Shown here: positions 1-11,995 of the stretch, piece by piece | How positions within the stretch are numbered: the stretch's first letter is position 1 | Layout of the letters: each line of letters begins with the position of its first letter | Source of the DNA: Eledone cirrhosa | Taxonomy: Eukaryota > Mollusca > Cephalopoda > Octopoda > Eledonidae | Reading direction: 5' to 3' | Assembly (NCBI GenBank): GCA_964016885.1 | Contig: OZ024744.1 | Location: 110,196,536 to 110,260,535 of the forward strand | Length of the DNA stretch: 64,000 bases | Notes under the pieces: model-generated | What the model was told of the DNA's origin: nothing | Seen by the model: only the letters and a program-made list of their open reading frames with translations | Databases searched by the model: none | Program-made: the position numbers and the translations under genes

Positions 1-44
1 TTGCCCTGAACACAGTAAAACTACATAATCCACTATAACTTACC

Positions 45-88
45 TTGCCCTGAACACAGTAAAACTACACAATCCACTATAACTTACC
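45..88 (+). repeat. Reference consensus monomer
   Basis: This copy matches the majority base at all 44 positions and serves as the reference. Recognisable parts in order are a ttgccctg head, the gaacacag block, an A4 tract (gtaaaact), acacaatcc, and a tail of actataacttacc. In variants the head (ccctg, ctctg, acctg, actgg), the middle (acacaatcc, acataatcc, acacgatcc, acaagatcc, acgtaatcc) and the tail (cttacc, aattacg, cttaac, cttagc, ctaacc, cttaaa) change most. The A4 tract and actata core change least. The choice of first base is arbitrary, since the array is circularly permutable. Confidence 0.95.
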
Positions 89-98
89 TTGCCCTGAA
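82..98 (-). other. Splice-site-like motif present in each monomer
   Basis: Read on the minus strand, the junction between two consensus monomers gives a run ending ttcag (from 98-94), then ggcaag (93-88), then gtaagt (87-82). AAG followed by GTAAGT fully matches the eukaryotic 5' splice-site consensus that pairs with U1 snRNA. The bases before ttcag, ttttactgtg, form a moderate pyrimidine tract, as expected of a 3' splice site. One monomer therefore equals 38 nt from GT to AG plus 6 nt between AG and GT. Many variants keep this (tails in cttacc) and many destroy it (aattacg, cttaaa, cttagc). The motif is seen directly; any splicing role is inference, and it could be chance amplified by tandem copying. 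Confidence 0.4.
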
Positions 99-830
99 CA
101 CAGTAAAACAACACAATCCACTATAAATTACCTTGCCCTGAACACAGTAAAACTACACAATCCACTATAACTTACCTTGCCCTGAACACAGTAAAACTAC
201 ACAATCCACTATAACTTACCTTGCCCTGAACACTGTAAAACTACATAATCCACTATAACTTACCTTGCCCTGAAACAGTAAAACTACACAAACCACTATA
301 ACTTACCTTGCCCTGAACACAGTAAAACTACACAATCCACTATAACTTACCTTGCCCTGAACACAGTAAAACTACACAATCCACTATAACTTACCTTGCC
401 CTGAACACAGTAAAACTACACAATCCACTATAACTTACCTTGCCCTGAACACAGTAAAACTACACGATCCACTATAACTTACCTTGCCCTGAACACAGTA
501 AAACTACACAATCCACTATAAATTACGTTGCCCTGAACACAGTAAGACTACACAATCTTCTATAACTTACCTTGCCCTGAACACAGTAAAACTACACAAT
601 CCACTATAACTTACCTTGCCCTGAACACAGTAAAACTACACAATCCACTATAACTTACCTTGCCCTGAACACAGTAAAACTACATAATCCACTATAACTT
701 ACCTTGCCCTGAACACAGTAAAACTACACAATCCACTATAACTTACCTTGCCCTGAACACACTAAAACTACACAATCCACTATAATTTACCTTGCCCTGA
801 ACACAGTAAAACTACACAATCCACTATAAC

Positions 831-850
831 TGACCTTGGTCTGAACACAG
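831..850 (+). repeat. Landmark monomer (tgaccttgg / tgacattgg family)
   Basis: A distinctive monomer junction, tgac(c/a)ttgg, occurs at 831, 6669, 10110, 13638, 16507, 19903, 23011, 29331, 31338, 37702, 42965, 52358 and 61617. In most cases it is followed within about 210 bp by the cctatacc variant and then by the same order of rare monomers. The form with c (tgacc) is found at the first seven sites and at 31338; the form with a (tgaca) at 29331, 37702, 42965, 52358 and 61617. It is the best single ruler for the higher-order structure. Confidence 0.9.
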
Positions 851-1363
851 TAAAACTACACAATCCACTATAACTTACCTTGCTCTGAACACAGTAAAAC
901 TACACAATCCACTATAACTTACCTTGCCCTGAACACAGTAAAACTACACAATCCACTGTAACTTACCTTGCCCTGAACACAGTAAAAGTACACAATCTTC
1001 TATAACTTACCTTGCCCTGAATACAGTAAAACTACACAATCACCTATACCTTACCTTGCTCTGAACACAGTAAAACTACACAATCCACTATAACTTACCT
1101 TGCCCTGAACACAGTAAAACTACACAATCCACTATAACTTAAATTGCCCTGAACTCTGTAAAACTACATAATCCACTGTAACTTACCTTGCCCTGAACAC
1201 AGTAAAAGTACACAACCCACTATAACTTACCTTGCTCTGAACACAGCAAAACTACACAATCCACTATAACTTACCTTGCCCTGAACACAGTAAAACTACA
1301 CAATCCACTATAACTTACCTTGCCCTGAACACAGTAAAAGTACATAATCCACTATAACTTAAC

Positions 1364-1389
1364 TTGCTCTGAACACAGTATAACTTACC
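1364..1389 (+). repeat. 26 bp truncated monomer (type example)
   Basis: Here gaacacagt is followed directly by ataacttacc, an 18 bp deletion from the middle of the monomer (A4 tract through aatccact). The ends of the deletion share a t-a step, which fits slippage. The same junction recurs near 5918, 6296, 7377, 9341, 10818, 12869, 14477, 16134, 17040, 19530, 20434, 23500, 29864, 31873, 38237, 43500, 52890 and 62150. An identical junction at all these places, always in a similar neighbourhood, indicates common descent through block duplication rather than repeated deletion. Confidence 0.9.
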
Positions 1390-1695
1390 TTGCTCTGAAC
1401 ACAGTAAAACTACACGATCCAATTTAACTTACCTTGCATTGAACACAGTAAAACTACACAATCCACTATAACTTACCTTGCTCTGAACACAGTAAAACTA
1501 CATAATCCACTATAACTTACCTTGCCCTGAACACAGTAAAACTAACACAATCCACTAAAACGTACGTTGCCCTGAACACAGTAAAACTACACAATCCACT
1601 ATAAATTACGTTTCCATGAACATACTAAAACTACACAATCTTCTATAACTTAACTTGCCCTGAACACAGTAAAACTACACAATCCACTATAACTT

Positions 1696-3540
1696 ATCTT
1701 GCCCTGAACACAGTAAAACTACACAATCCACTATAACTTACCTTGCCCTGAACACAGTAATACTACACAACCCACTATAACTTACCTTGCCCTGAACACA
1801 GTAAAACTACACAATCCACTATAACTTACCTTGCCCTGAACACAGTAAAACTACACAATCCACTTCAACTTACCTTGCTCTGAACACAGTAAAACTACAC
1901 AATCCACTATAACTTACCTTGCCCTGAACATACTAAAACTACACAATCCACTATAACTTACCTTGCCCAGAACACAGTAAAACTACAAGATCCACTATAA
2001 CTTACCTTGATCTGAACACAGTAAAACTACACGATCCACTATAAATTACGTTGCCCTGAACACAGTAAGACTACACAATCTTCTATAACTTACCTTGCCC
2101 TGAACACAGTAAAACTACACAATCCACTATAACTTACCTTGCCCTGAACACAGTAAAACTACACAATCCACTATAACTTACCTTGCCCTGAACACAGTAA
2201 AACTACATAATCCACTATAACTTACCTTGCCCTGAACACAGTAAAACTACACAATCCACTATAACTTACCTTGCCCTGAACACAGTAAAACAACACAATC
2301 CACTATAAATTACCTTGCCCTGAACACAGTAAAACTACACAATCCACTATAACTTACCTTGCCCTGAACACAGTAAAACTACACAATCCACTATAACTTA
2401 CCTTGCCCTGAACACTGTAAAACTACATAATCCACTATAACTTACTTTGCCCTGAAACAGTAAAACTACACAAACCACTATAACTTACCTTGCCCTGAAC
2501 ACAGTAAAACTACACAATCCACTATAACTTACCTTGCCCTGAACACAGTAAAACTACACAATCCACTATAACTTACCTTGCCCTGAACACAGTAAAACTA
2601 CACAATCCATAATAACTTACCTTGCCCTGAACACAGTAAAACTACACGATCCACTATAACTTACCTTGCCCTGAACACAGTAAAACTACACAATCCACAA
2701 TAAATTACGTTGCCCTGAACACAGTAAGACTACACAATCTTCTATAACTTACCTTGCCCTGAACACAGTAAAACTACACAATCCACTATAACTTACCTTG
2801 CCCTGAACACAGTAAAACTACACAATCCACTATAACTTACCTTGCCCTGAACACAGTAAAACTACATAATCCACTATAACTTACCTTGCCCTGAACACAG
2901 TAAAACTACACAATCCACTATAACTTACCTTGCCCTGAACACAGTAAAACAACACAATCCACTATAAATTACCTTGCCCTGAACACAGTAAAACTACACA
3001 ATCCACTATAACTTACCTTGCCCTGAACACAGTAAAACTACACAATCCACTATAACTTACCTTGCCCTGAACACTGTAAAACTACATAATCCACTATAAC
3101 TTACCTTGCCCTGAAATAGTAAAACTACACAAACCACTATAACTTACCTTGCCCTGAACACAGTAAAACTACACAATCCACTATAACTTACCTTGCCCTG
3201 AACACAGTAAAACTACACGATCCACTATAACTTACCTTGCCCTGAACACAGTAAATCTACACAATCCACTATAACTTACCTTGTCCTGAACACACTAAAA
3301 CTACACAATCCACTATAACTTACCTTGTCCTGAACACACTAAAACTACACAATCCACTATAACTTAACTGGCCCTGAACACAGTAAAACTACACAATTCA
3401 CTATAACTTAGCTTGCACTGAACACAGTAAAACTACACAATCCACTATAACTTACCTTGCTCTGAACACAGTAAAACTACACAATCCACTATAACTTACC
3501 TTGCTCTGAGCACAGTAAAACTACACAATCCACTATAACT
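1696..3540 (+). repeat. 1,846 bp higher-order unit, copy 1
   Basis: First copy of a two-copy tandem duplication of 1,846 bp. Paired landmarks at exactly this offset are gtaatac at 1757 and 3603, gtaagac at 2065 and 3911, gtaagac again at 2724 and 4570, and the ttgctctgag variant at 3501 and 5347. Boundaries are set by loss of matching: the bases before about 1.70 kb (a cttatcttg tail) do not match those before about 3.54 kb. It contains the 659 bp unit listed separately. Copies 1 and 2 look almost identical; one difference noticed is acaattcac near 3394 against acaatccac near 5240. Confidence 0.88.
2090..2748 (+). repeat. 659 bp, 15-monomer higher-order unit
   Basis: A 15-monomer unit (fourteen of 44 bp and one of 43 bp, giving 659 bp) repeats inside each 1,846 bp copy. 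Landmarks at this offset are gtaagac at 2065 and 2724, the same pair at 3911 and 4570, and the shortened gaaacag monomer at 2453 paired with gaaatag at 3112. The second copy (about 2749-3300, and its duplicate about 4595-5150) loses two monomers near 3.2 kb, where the acacgatcc variant comes early. A related copy lies at the left edge of the window (1 to about 600). Confidence 0.8.
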
Positions 3541-5385
3541 TACCTTGCCCTGAACACAGTAAAACTACACAATCCACTATAACTTACCTTGCCCTGAACA
3601 CAGTAATACTACACAACCCACTATAACTTACCTTGCCCTGAACACAGTAAAACTACACAATCCACTATAACTTACCTTGCCCTGAACACAGTAAAACTAC
3701 ACAATCCACTTCAACTTACCTTGCTCTGAACACAGTAAAACTACACAATCCACTATAACTTACCTTGCCCTGAACATACTAAAACTACACAATCCACTAT
3801 AACTTACCTTGCCCTGAACACAGTAAAACTACAAGATCCACTATAACTTACCTTGATCTGAACACAGTAAAACTACACGATCCACTATAAATTACGTTGC
3901 CCTGAACACAGTAAGACTACACAATCTTCTATAACTTACCTTGCCCTGAACACAGTAAAACTACACAATCCACTATAACTTACCTTGCCCTGAACACAGT
4001 AAAACTACACAATCCACTATAACTTACCTTGCCCTGAACACAGTAAAACTACATAATCCACTATAACTTACCTTGCCCTGAACACAGTAAAACTACACAA
4101 TCCACTATAACTTACCTTGCCCTGAACACAGTAAAACAACACAATCCACTATAAATTACCTTGCCCTGAACACAGTAAAACTACACAATCCACTATAACT
4201 TACCTTGCCCTGAACACAGTAAAACTACACAATCCACTATAACTTACCTTGCCCTGAACACTGTAAAACTACATAATCCACTATAACTTACCTTGCCCTG
4301 AAACAGTAAAACTACACAAACCACTATAACTTACCTTGCCCTGAACACAGTAAAACTACACAATCCACTATAACTTACCTTGCCCTGAACACAGTAAAAC
4401 TACACAATCCACTATAACTTACCTTGCCCTGAACACAGTAAAACTACACAATCCACTATAACTTACCTTGCCCTGAACACAGTAAAACTACACGATCCAC
4501 TATAACTTACCTTGCCCTGAACACAGTAAAACTACACAATCCACTATAAATTACGTTGCCCTGAACACAGTAAGACTACACAATCTTCTATAACTTACCT
4601 TGCCCTGAACACAGTAAAACTACACAATCCACTATAACTTACCTTGCCCTGAACACAGTAAAACTACACAATCCACTATAACTTACCTTGCCCTGAACAC
4701 AGTAAAACTACATAATCCACTATAACTTACCTTGCCCTGAACACAGTAAAACTACACAATCCACTATAACTTACCTTGCCCTGAACACAGTAAAACAACA
4801 CAATCCACTATAAATTACCTTGCCCTGAACACAGTAAAACTACACAATCCACTATAACTTACCTTGCCCTGAACACAGTAAAACTACACAATCCACTATA
4901 ACTTACCTTGCCCTGAACACTGTAAAACTACATAATCCACTATAACTTACCTTGCCCTGAAATAGTAAAACTACACAAACCACTATAACTTACCTTGCCC
5001 TGAACACAGTAAAACTACACAATCCACTATAACTTACCTTGCCCTGAACACAGTAAAACTACACGATCCACTATAACTTACCTTGCCCTGAACACAGTAA
5101 ATCTACACAATCCACTATAACTTACCTTGTCCTGAACACACTAAAACTACACAATCCACTATAACTTACCTTGTCCTGAACACACTAAAACTACACAATC
5201 CACTATAACTTAACTGGCCCTGAACACAGTAAAACTACACAATCCACTATAACTTAGCTTGCACTGAACACAGTAAAACTACACAATCCACTATAACTTA
5301 CCTTGCTCTGAACACAGTAAAACTACACAATCCACTATAACTTACCTTGCTCTGAGCACAGTAAAACTACACAATCCACTATAAC
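3541..5385 (+). repeat. 1,846 bp higher-order unit, copy 2
   Basis: Second copy of the 1,846 bp tandem duplication, directly abutting copy 1. It ends near the ttgctctgag monomer at 5347. Its last part, from about 5.05 kb, is also the start of the 3.4 kb unit that repeats rightwards, so this copy is the likely source or relative of the next block. Direct adjacency and near identity fit a single unequal exchange between mis-registered copies. Confidence 0.88.
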
Positions 5386-8300
5386 TTACCTTGCTCTGAA
5401 CACAGTAAAACTAAATAATCAACTATAACTTACCTTGCTCTGAACACAGTGAAACTACACAATCCACTATAACTTACCTTGCCCTGAACACAGTGAAACT
5501 ACGTAATCCACTATAACTTACCTTGCTCTGAACACAGTAAAACTACACAATCCACTATAACTTACCTTGCCCTGAACACAGTAAAACTACGTAATCCACT
5601 ATAACTTACCTTGCCCTGAACACAGTAAAACTACACAATCCACTATAACTTAACTGGCCCTGAACACAGTAAAACTACACTATCACTATAGCTTACCTTG
5701 CCCTGAACACAGTAAAACTACACAATCCACTATAACTTAAATTGCCCTGAACTCAGTAAAACTACATAATCCACTGTAATTTACCTTGCCCTGAACACAG
5801 TAAAACTACACAACCCACTATAACATACCTTGCTCTGAACACAGTAAAACTACACAATCCACTATAACTTACCTTGCCCTGAACACAGTAAAAGTACATA
5901 ATCCACTATAACTTACCTTGCCATGAACACAGTATAACTTACCTTGCTCTGAACACAGTAAAACTACACAATCCACTATAACTTACCTTGCCCTGAACAC
6001 ACTAAAACTACACAATCTTCTATAACTTACCTTGCCTTGAACACAGTAAAACTACACAATCCACTATAAATTACCTTGCTCTGAACACAGTAAAACTACA
6101 CGATCCACTATAACTTACCTTGCCCTGAACACAGTAAAACTACACAATCCACTATAAATTACCTTGCTCTGAACACAGTAAAACTACACAATCCACTATA
6201 ACTTACCTTGACCTGAAGACAGTAAAACTACACAATCCACTATAACTTAAATTGCCCTGAACTCAGTAAAACTACATAATCCACTGTAACTTACCTTGCC
6301 CTGAACACAGTATAACTTACCTTGCTCTGAACACAGTAAAACTACACAATCCACTTTAACTTACCTTGCTCTGAACACAGTAAAACTACACAATCCACTA
6401 TAAATTACCTTGCCTTGAACACAGTAAAATTAGACAATCCACTATAACTAAACTTGCCCCGAACACAGTAAAACTACACAATCCACTATAACTTACCTTG
6501 CTCTGAACACAGTAAAACTACACAATACACTATAACTTACCTTGCCCTGAACACAGTAAAACTACGTAATCCACTATAACTTACCTTGCCTTGAACACAG
6601 TAAAACTACACAATCCACTATAATTTACCTTGCCCTGAACACAGTAAAACTACACAATCCACTATAACTGACCTTGGTCTGAACACAGTAAAACTACACA
6701 ATCCACTATAACTTACCTTGCTCTGAACACAGTAAAACTACACAATCCACTATAACTTACCTTGCCCTGAACACAGTAAAACTACACAATCCACCATAAC
6801 TTACCTTGCCCTGAACACAGTAAAAGAGCACAATCTTCTATAACTTACCTTGCCCTGAATACAGTAAAACTACACAATCCCCTATACCTTACCTTGCTCT
6901 GAACACAGTAAAACTACATAATCCACTGTAACTTACCTTGCCCTGAACACAGTAAAAGTACACAACCCACTATAACTTACCTTGCTCTGAACACAGCAAA
7001 ACTACACAATCCACTATAACTTACCTTGCCCTGAACACAGTAAAACTACACAATCCACTATAACTTACCTTGCCCTGAACACAGTAAAAGTACATAATCC
7101 TCTATAACTTACCTTGCTCTGAACACAGTAAAACTACACAATCTTCTATAACTTAACTGGCCCTGAACACAGTAAAACTACACAATCACTATAGCTTACC
7201 TTGCCCTGAACACAGTAAAACTACACAATCCACTATAACTTAAATTGCCCTGAACTCAGTAAAACTACATAATCCACTGTAATTTACCTTGCCCTGAACA
7301 CAGTAAAACTACACAACCCACTATAGCATACCTTGCTCTGAACACAGTAAAACTACACAATCCACTATAACTTACCTTGCCATGAACACAGTATAACTTA
7401 CCTTGCTCTGAACACAGTAAAACTACACAATCCAATTTAACTTACCTTGCTCTGAACACAGTAAAACTACACAATCCACTATAACTTACCTTGCTCTGAA
7501 CACAGTAAAACTACACAATACACTATAACTTAACATGCTCGGAACACAGTAAAACTACACAACCCACTATAACTTACCTTGCCCTGAACACAGTAAAACT
7601 ACATAATCCACTATAACTTACCTTGCCCTGAACACAGTAAAACAACACAATCCACTATAAATTACCATACCCTGAACACAGTAAAACTACACAATCCACT
7701 ATAACTTACCTTGCCCTGAACACAGTAAAACTACACAATCCACTATAACTTACCTTGCCCTGAACACTGTAAAACTACATAATCCACTATAACTTACCTT
7801 GCCCTGAAACAGTAAAACTACACAAACCACTATAACTTACCTTTCACTGAACACAGTGAAACTACATAATCCACTATAATTTACCTTGCCCTGGACACAG
7901 TAAAAGTACATAATCCACTATAACTTACTTACCTTGCCCTGAACGCAGTGAAACTACACAATTCACTATAACTTACCTTGCCCTGAACACAGTAAAACTA
8001 CATAATCCACTATAACTTAACATGCTCGGAACACAGTAAAACTACACAACCCACTATAACTTACCTTGCCCTGAACACAGTAAAACTACACAATCCACTA
8101 TAACTTACCTTGCCCTGAACACAGTAAAACTACACAATCCACTATAACTTACCTTGCCCTGAACACAGTAAAACTACATAATCCACTATAACTTACCTTG
8201 CCCTGAACACAGTAAAACTACACAATCCACTATAACTTACCTTGCCCTGAACACAGTAAAACTACATAATCCACTATAACTTACCTTGCCCTGAACACAG

Positions 8301-8470
8301 TAAAACAACACAATCCACTATAAATTACCATACCCTGAACACAGTAAAACTACACAATCCACTATAACTTACCTTGCCCTGAACACAGTAAAACTACACA
8401 ATCCACTATAACTTACCTTGCCCTGAACACTGTAAAACTACATAATCCACTATAACTTACCTTGCCCTGA
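5050..8470 (+). repeat. 3.4 kb higher-order unit, copy 1
   Basis: First of three successive copies of a unit of about 3.42-3.53 kb. The offset to copy 2 is 3,423 bp at the left: acgatcc cgat at 5064 and 8487, ttgtcctg at 5127 and 8550, and ttgctctgag at 5347 and 8770. It becomes 3,441 bp further right: cccctatacc at 6879 and 10320, and taacatgctc at 7531 and 10972. The shift shows small monomer-scale indels within the unit. It holds three 26 bp truncated monomers near 5918, 6296 and 7377 and a 48 bp monomer near 7920. A shorter internal repeat shows as two taacatgctc monomers at 7531 and 8018. Confidence 0.85.
7890..7935 (+). repeat. 48 bp monomer with a 4 bp gain
   Basis: The tail reads aacttacttaccttg instead of aacttaccttg, a 4 bp duplication of tact or ctta. 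The same form is seen near 11365 and 14720, that is, once in each copy of the 3.4 kb unit, and I did not see it elsewhere. It marks that unit as a separate lineage. Confidence 0.85.
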
Positions 8471-11400
8471 ACACAGTAAAACTAAACGATCCACTATAAC
8501 TTACCTTGCCCTGAACACAGTAAAACTACACAATCCACTATAACTTACCTTGTCCTGAACACACTAAAACTACACAATCCACTATAACTTACCTTGTCCT
8601 GAACACACTAAAACTACACAATCCACTATAACTTAACTGGCCCTGAACACAGTAAAACTACACAATCCACTATAACTTAGCTTGCACTGAACACAGTAAA
8701 ACTACACAATCCACTATAACTTACCTTGCTCTGAACACAGTAAAACTACACAATCCACTATAACTTACCTTGCTCTGAGCACAGTAAAACTACACAATCC
8801 ACTATAACTTACCTTACTCTGAACACAGTAAAACTAAATAATCAACTATAACTTACCTTGCTCTGAACACAGTGAAACTACACAATCCACTATAACTTAC
8901 CTTGCCCTGAACACAGTGAAACTACGTAATCCACTATAACTTACCTTGCTCTGAACACAGTAAAACTACACAATCCACTATAACTTACCTTGCCCTGAAC
9001 ACAGTAAAACTACGTAATCCACTATAACTTACCTTGCCCTGAACACAGTAAAACTACACAATCCACTATAACTTAACTGGCCCTGAACACAGTAAAACTA
9101 CACAATCACTATAGCTTACCTTGCCCTGAACACAGTAAAACTACACAATCCACTATAACTTAAATTGCCCTGAACTCAGTAAAACTACATAATCCACTGT
9201 AATTTACCTTGCCCTGAACACAGTAAAACTACACAACCCACTATAACATACCTTGCTCTGAACACAGTAAAACTACACAATCCACTATAACTTACCTTGC
9301 CCTGAACACAGTAAAAGTACATAATCCACTATAACTTACCTTGCCATGAACACAGTATAACTTACCTTGCTCTGAACACAGTAAAACTACACAATCCACT
9401 ATAACTTACCTTGCCCTGAACACACTAAAACTACACAATCTACTATAACTTACCTTGCCCTGAACACAGTAAAACTACACAATCCACTATAAATTACCTT
9501 GCTCTGAACACAGTAAAACTACACGATCCACTATAACTTACCTTGCCCTGAACACAGTAAAACTACACAATCCACTATAAATTACCTTGCTCTGAACACA
9601 GTAAAACTACACAATCCCCTATAACTTACCTTGACTTGAAGACAGTAAAACTACACAATCCACTATAACTTAAATTGCCCTGAACTCAGTAAAACTACAT
9701 AATCCACTGTAACTTACCTTGCCCTGAACACAGTAAAACTACACAATCCACTATAACTTACCTTGCTCTGAACACAGTAAAACTACACAATCCACTTTAA
9801 CTTACCTTGCTCTGAACACAGTAAAACTACACAATCCACTATAAATTACCTTGCCTTGAACACAGTAAAATTACACAATCCACTATAACTAAACTTGCCC
9901 CGAACACAGTAAAACTACACAATCCACTATAACTTACCTTGCTCTGAACACAGTAAAACTACACAATACACTATAACTTACCTTGCCCTGAACACAGTAA
10001 AACTACGTAATCCACTATAACTTACCTTGCCTTGAACACAGTAAAACTACACAATCCACTATAATTTACCTTGCCCTGAACACAGTAAAACTACACAATC
10101 CACTATAACTGACCTTGGTCTGAACACAGTAAAACTACACAATCCACTATAACTTACCTTGCTCTGAACACAGTAAAACTACACAATCCACTATAACTTA
10201 CCTTGCCCTGAACACAGTAAAACTACACAATCCACCATAACTTACCTTGCCCTGAACACAGTAAAAGAGCACAATCTTCTATAACTTACCTTGCCCTGAA
10301 TACAGTAAAACTACACAATCCCCTATACCTTACCTTGCTCTGAACACAGTAAAACTACATAATCCACTGTAACTTACCTTGCCCTGAACACAGTAAAAGT
10401 ACACAACCCACTATAACTTACCTTGCTCTGAACACAGCAAAACTACACAATCCACTATAACTTACCTTGCCCTGAACACAGTAAAACTACACAATCCACT
10501 ATAACTTACCTTGCCCTGAACACAGTAAAAGTACATAATCCTCTATAACTTACCTTGCTCTGAACACAGTAAAACTACACAATCTTCTATAACTTAACTG
10601 GCCCTGAACACAGTAAAACTACACAATCACTATAGCTTACCTTGCCCTGAACACAGTAAAACTACACAATCCACTATAACTTAAATTGCCCTGAACTCAG
10701 TAAAACTACATAATCCACTGTAATTTACCTTGCCCTGAACACAGTAAAACTACACAACCCACTATAGCATACCTTGCTCTGAACACAGTAAAACTACACA
10801 ATCCACTATAACTTACCTTGCCATGAACACAGTATAACTTACCTTGCTCTGAACACAGTAAAACTACACAATCCAATTTAACTTACCTTGCTCTGAACAC
10901 AGTAAAACTACACAATCCACTATAACTTACCTTGCTCTGAACACAGTAAAACTACACAATACACTATAACTTAACATGCTCGGAACACAGTAAAACTACA
11001 CAACCCACTATAACTTACCTTGCCCTGAACACAGTAAAACTACATAATCCACTATAACTTACCTTGCCCTGAACACAGTAAAACAACACAATCCACTATA
11101 AATTACCATACCCTGAACACAGTAAAACTACACAATCCACTATAACTTACCTTGCCCTGAACACAGTAAAACTACACAATCCACTATAACTTACCTTGCC
11201 CTGAACACTGTAAAACTACATAATCCACTATAACTTACCTTGCCCTGAAACAGTAAAACTACACAAACCACTATAACTTACCTTTCACTGAACACAGTGA
11301 AACTACATAATCCACTATAATTTACCTTGCCCTGGACACAGTAAAAGTACATAATCCACTATAACTTACTTACCTTGCCCTGAACGCAGTGAAACTACAC

Positions 11401-11995
11401 AATTCACTATAACTTACCTTGCCCTGAACACAGTAAAACTACATAATCCACTATAACTTAACATGCTCGGAACACAGTAAAACTACACAACCCACTATAA
11501 CTTACCTTGCCCTGAACACAGTAAAACTACACAATCCACTATAACTTACCTTGCCCTGAACACAGTAAAACTACACAATCCACTATAACTTACCTTGCCC
11601 TGAACACAGTAAAACTACATAATCCACTATAACTTACCTTGCCCTGAACACAGTAAAACTACACAATCCACTATAACTTACCTTGCCCTGAACACAGTAA
11701 AACTACATAATCCACTATAACTTACCTTGCCCTGAACACAGTAAAACAACACAATCCACTATAAATTACCATACCCTGAACACAGTAAAACTACACAATC
11801 CACTATAACTTACCTTGCCCTGAACACAGTAAAACTACACAATCCACTATAACTTACCTTGCCCTGAACACTGTAAAACTACATAATCCACTATAACTTA
11901 CCTTGCCCTGAAACAGTAAAACTACACAAACCACTATAACTTACCTTGCCCTGAACACAGTAAAACTACACAATCCACTATAACTTACCTTGCCC
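8471..11995 (+). repeat. 3.4 kb higher-order unit, copy 2
   Basis: Middle copy. Relative to copy 1 the offset is 3,423-3,441 bp; relative to copy 3 it is 3,528 bp (tagcttgcac at 8678 and 12206, cccctatacc at 10320 and 13848, tgacc landmark at 10110 and 13638). The extra 87 bp is accounted for near 11.9 kb by a 43 bp gaaacag monomer plus a 44 bp monomer that are absent at the matching place near 8.46 kb. Most other variants match in order. Confidence 0.85.

Larger units (their letters stand above)
1..1695 (+). repeat. Left irregular block of the array
   Basis: This stretch has no internal tandem period above the monomer that I could see, but it is collinear with other blocks. Positions 1 to about 600 match 2183 to about 2780 at an offset of 2182: the aaaacaac variant is at 105 and 2287, the shortened gaaacag monomer at 271 and 2453, and gtaagac at 542 and 2724. 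Positions from about 780 match the region after 6.6 kb at an offset of 5838: tgaccttggt at 831 and 6669, and the cctatacc variant at 1041 and 6879. The part from 1364 to 1640, including the 26 bp monomer and the tttccatg variant at 1611, corresponds to 29.86-30.2 kb. It is thus a rearranged sample of the same ordered variants. Confidence 0.75.

Noticed and set aside
34..44. TATA box or promoter at tataactt in each monomer
   Set aside because: The tataa string is part of the repeat and recurs every 44 bp with no gene or other promoter element nearby; there is no support for initiation.
7531..8030. Insertion of foreign DNA at the taacatgctcgg monomers
   Set aside because: Length and the remaining bases match the 44 bp unit; these are substituted monomers, not an insertion.
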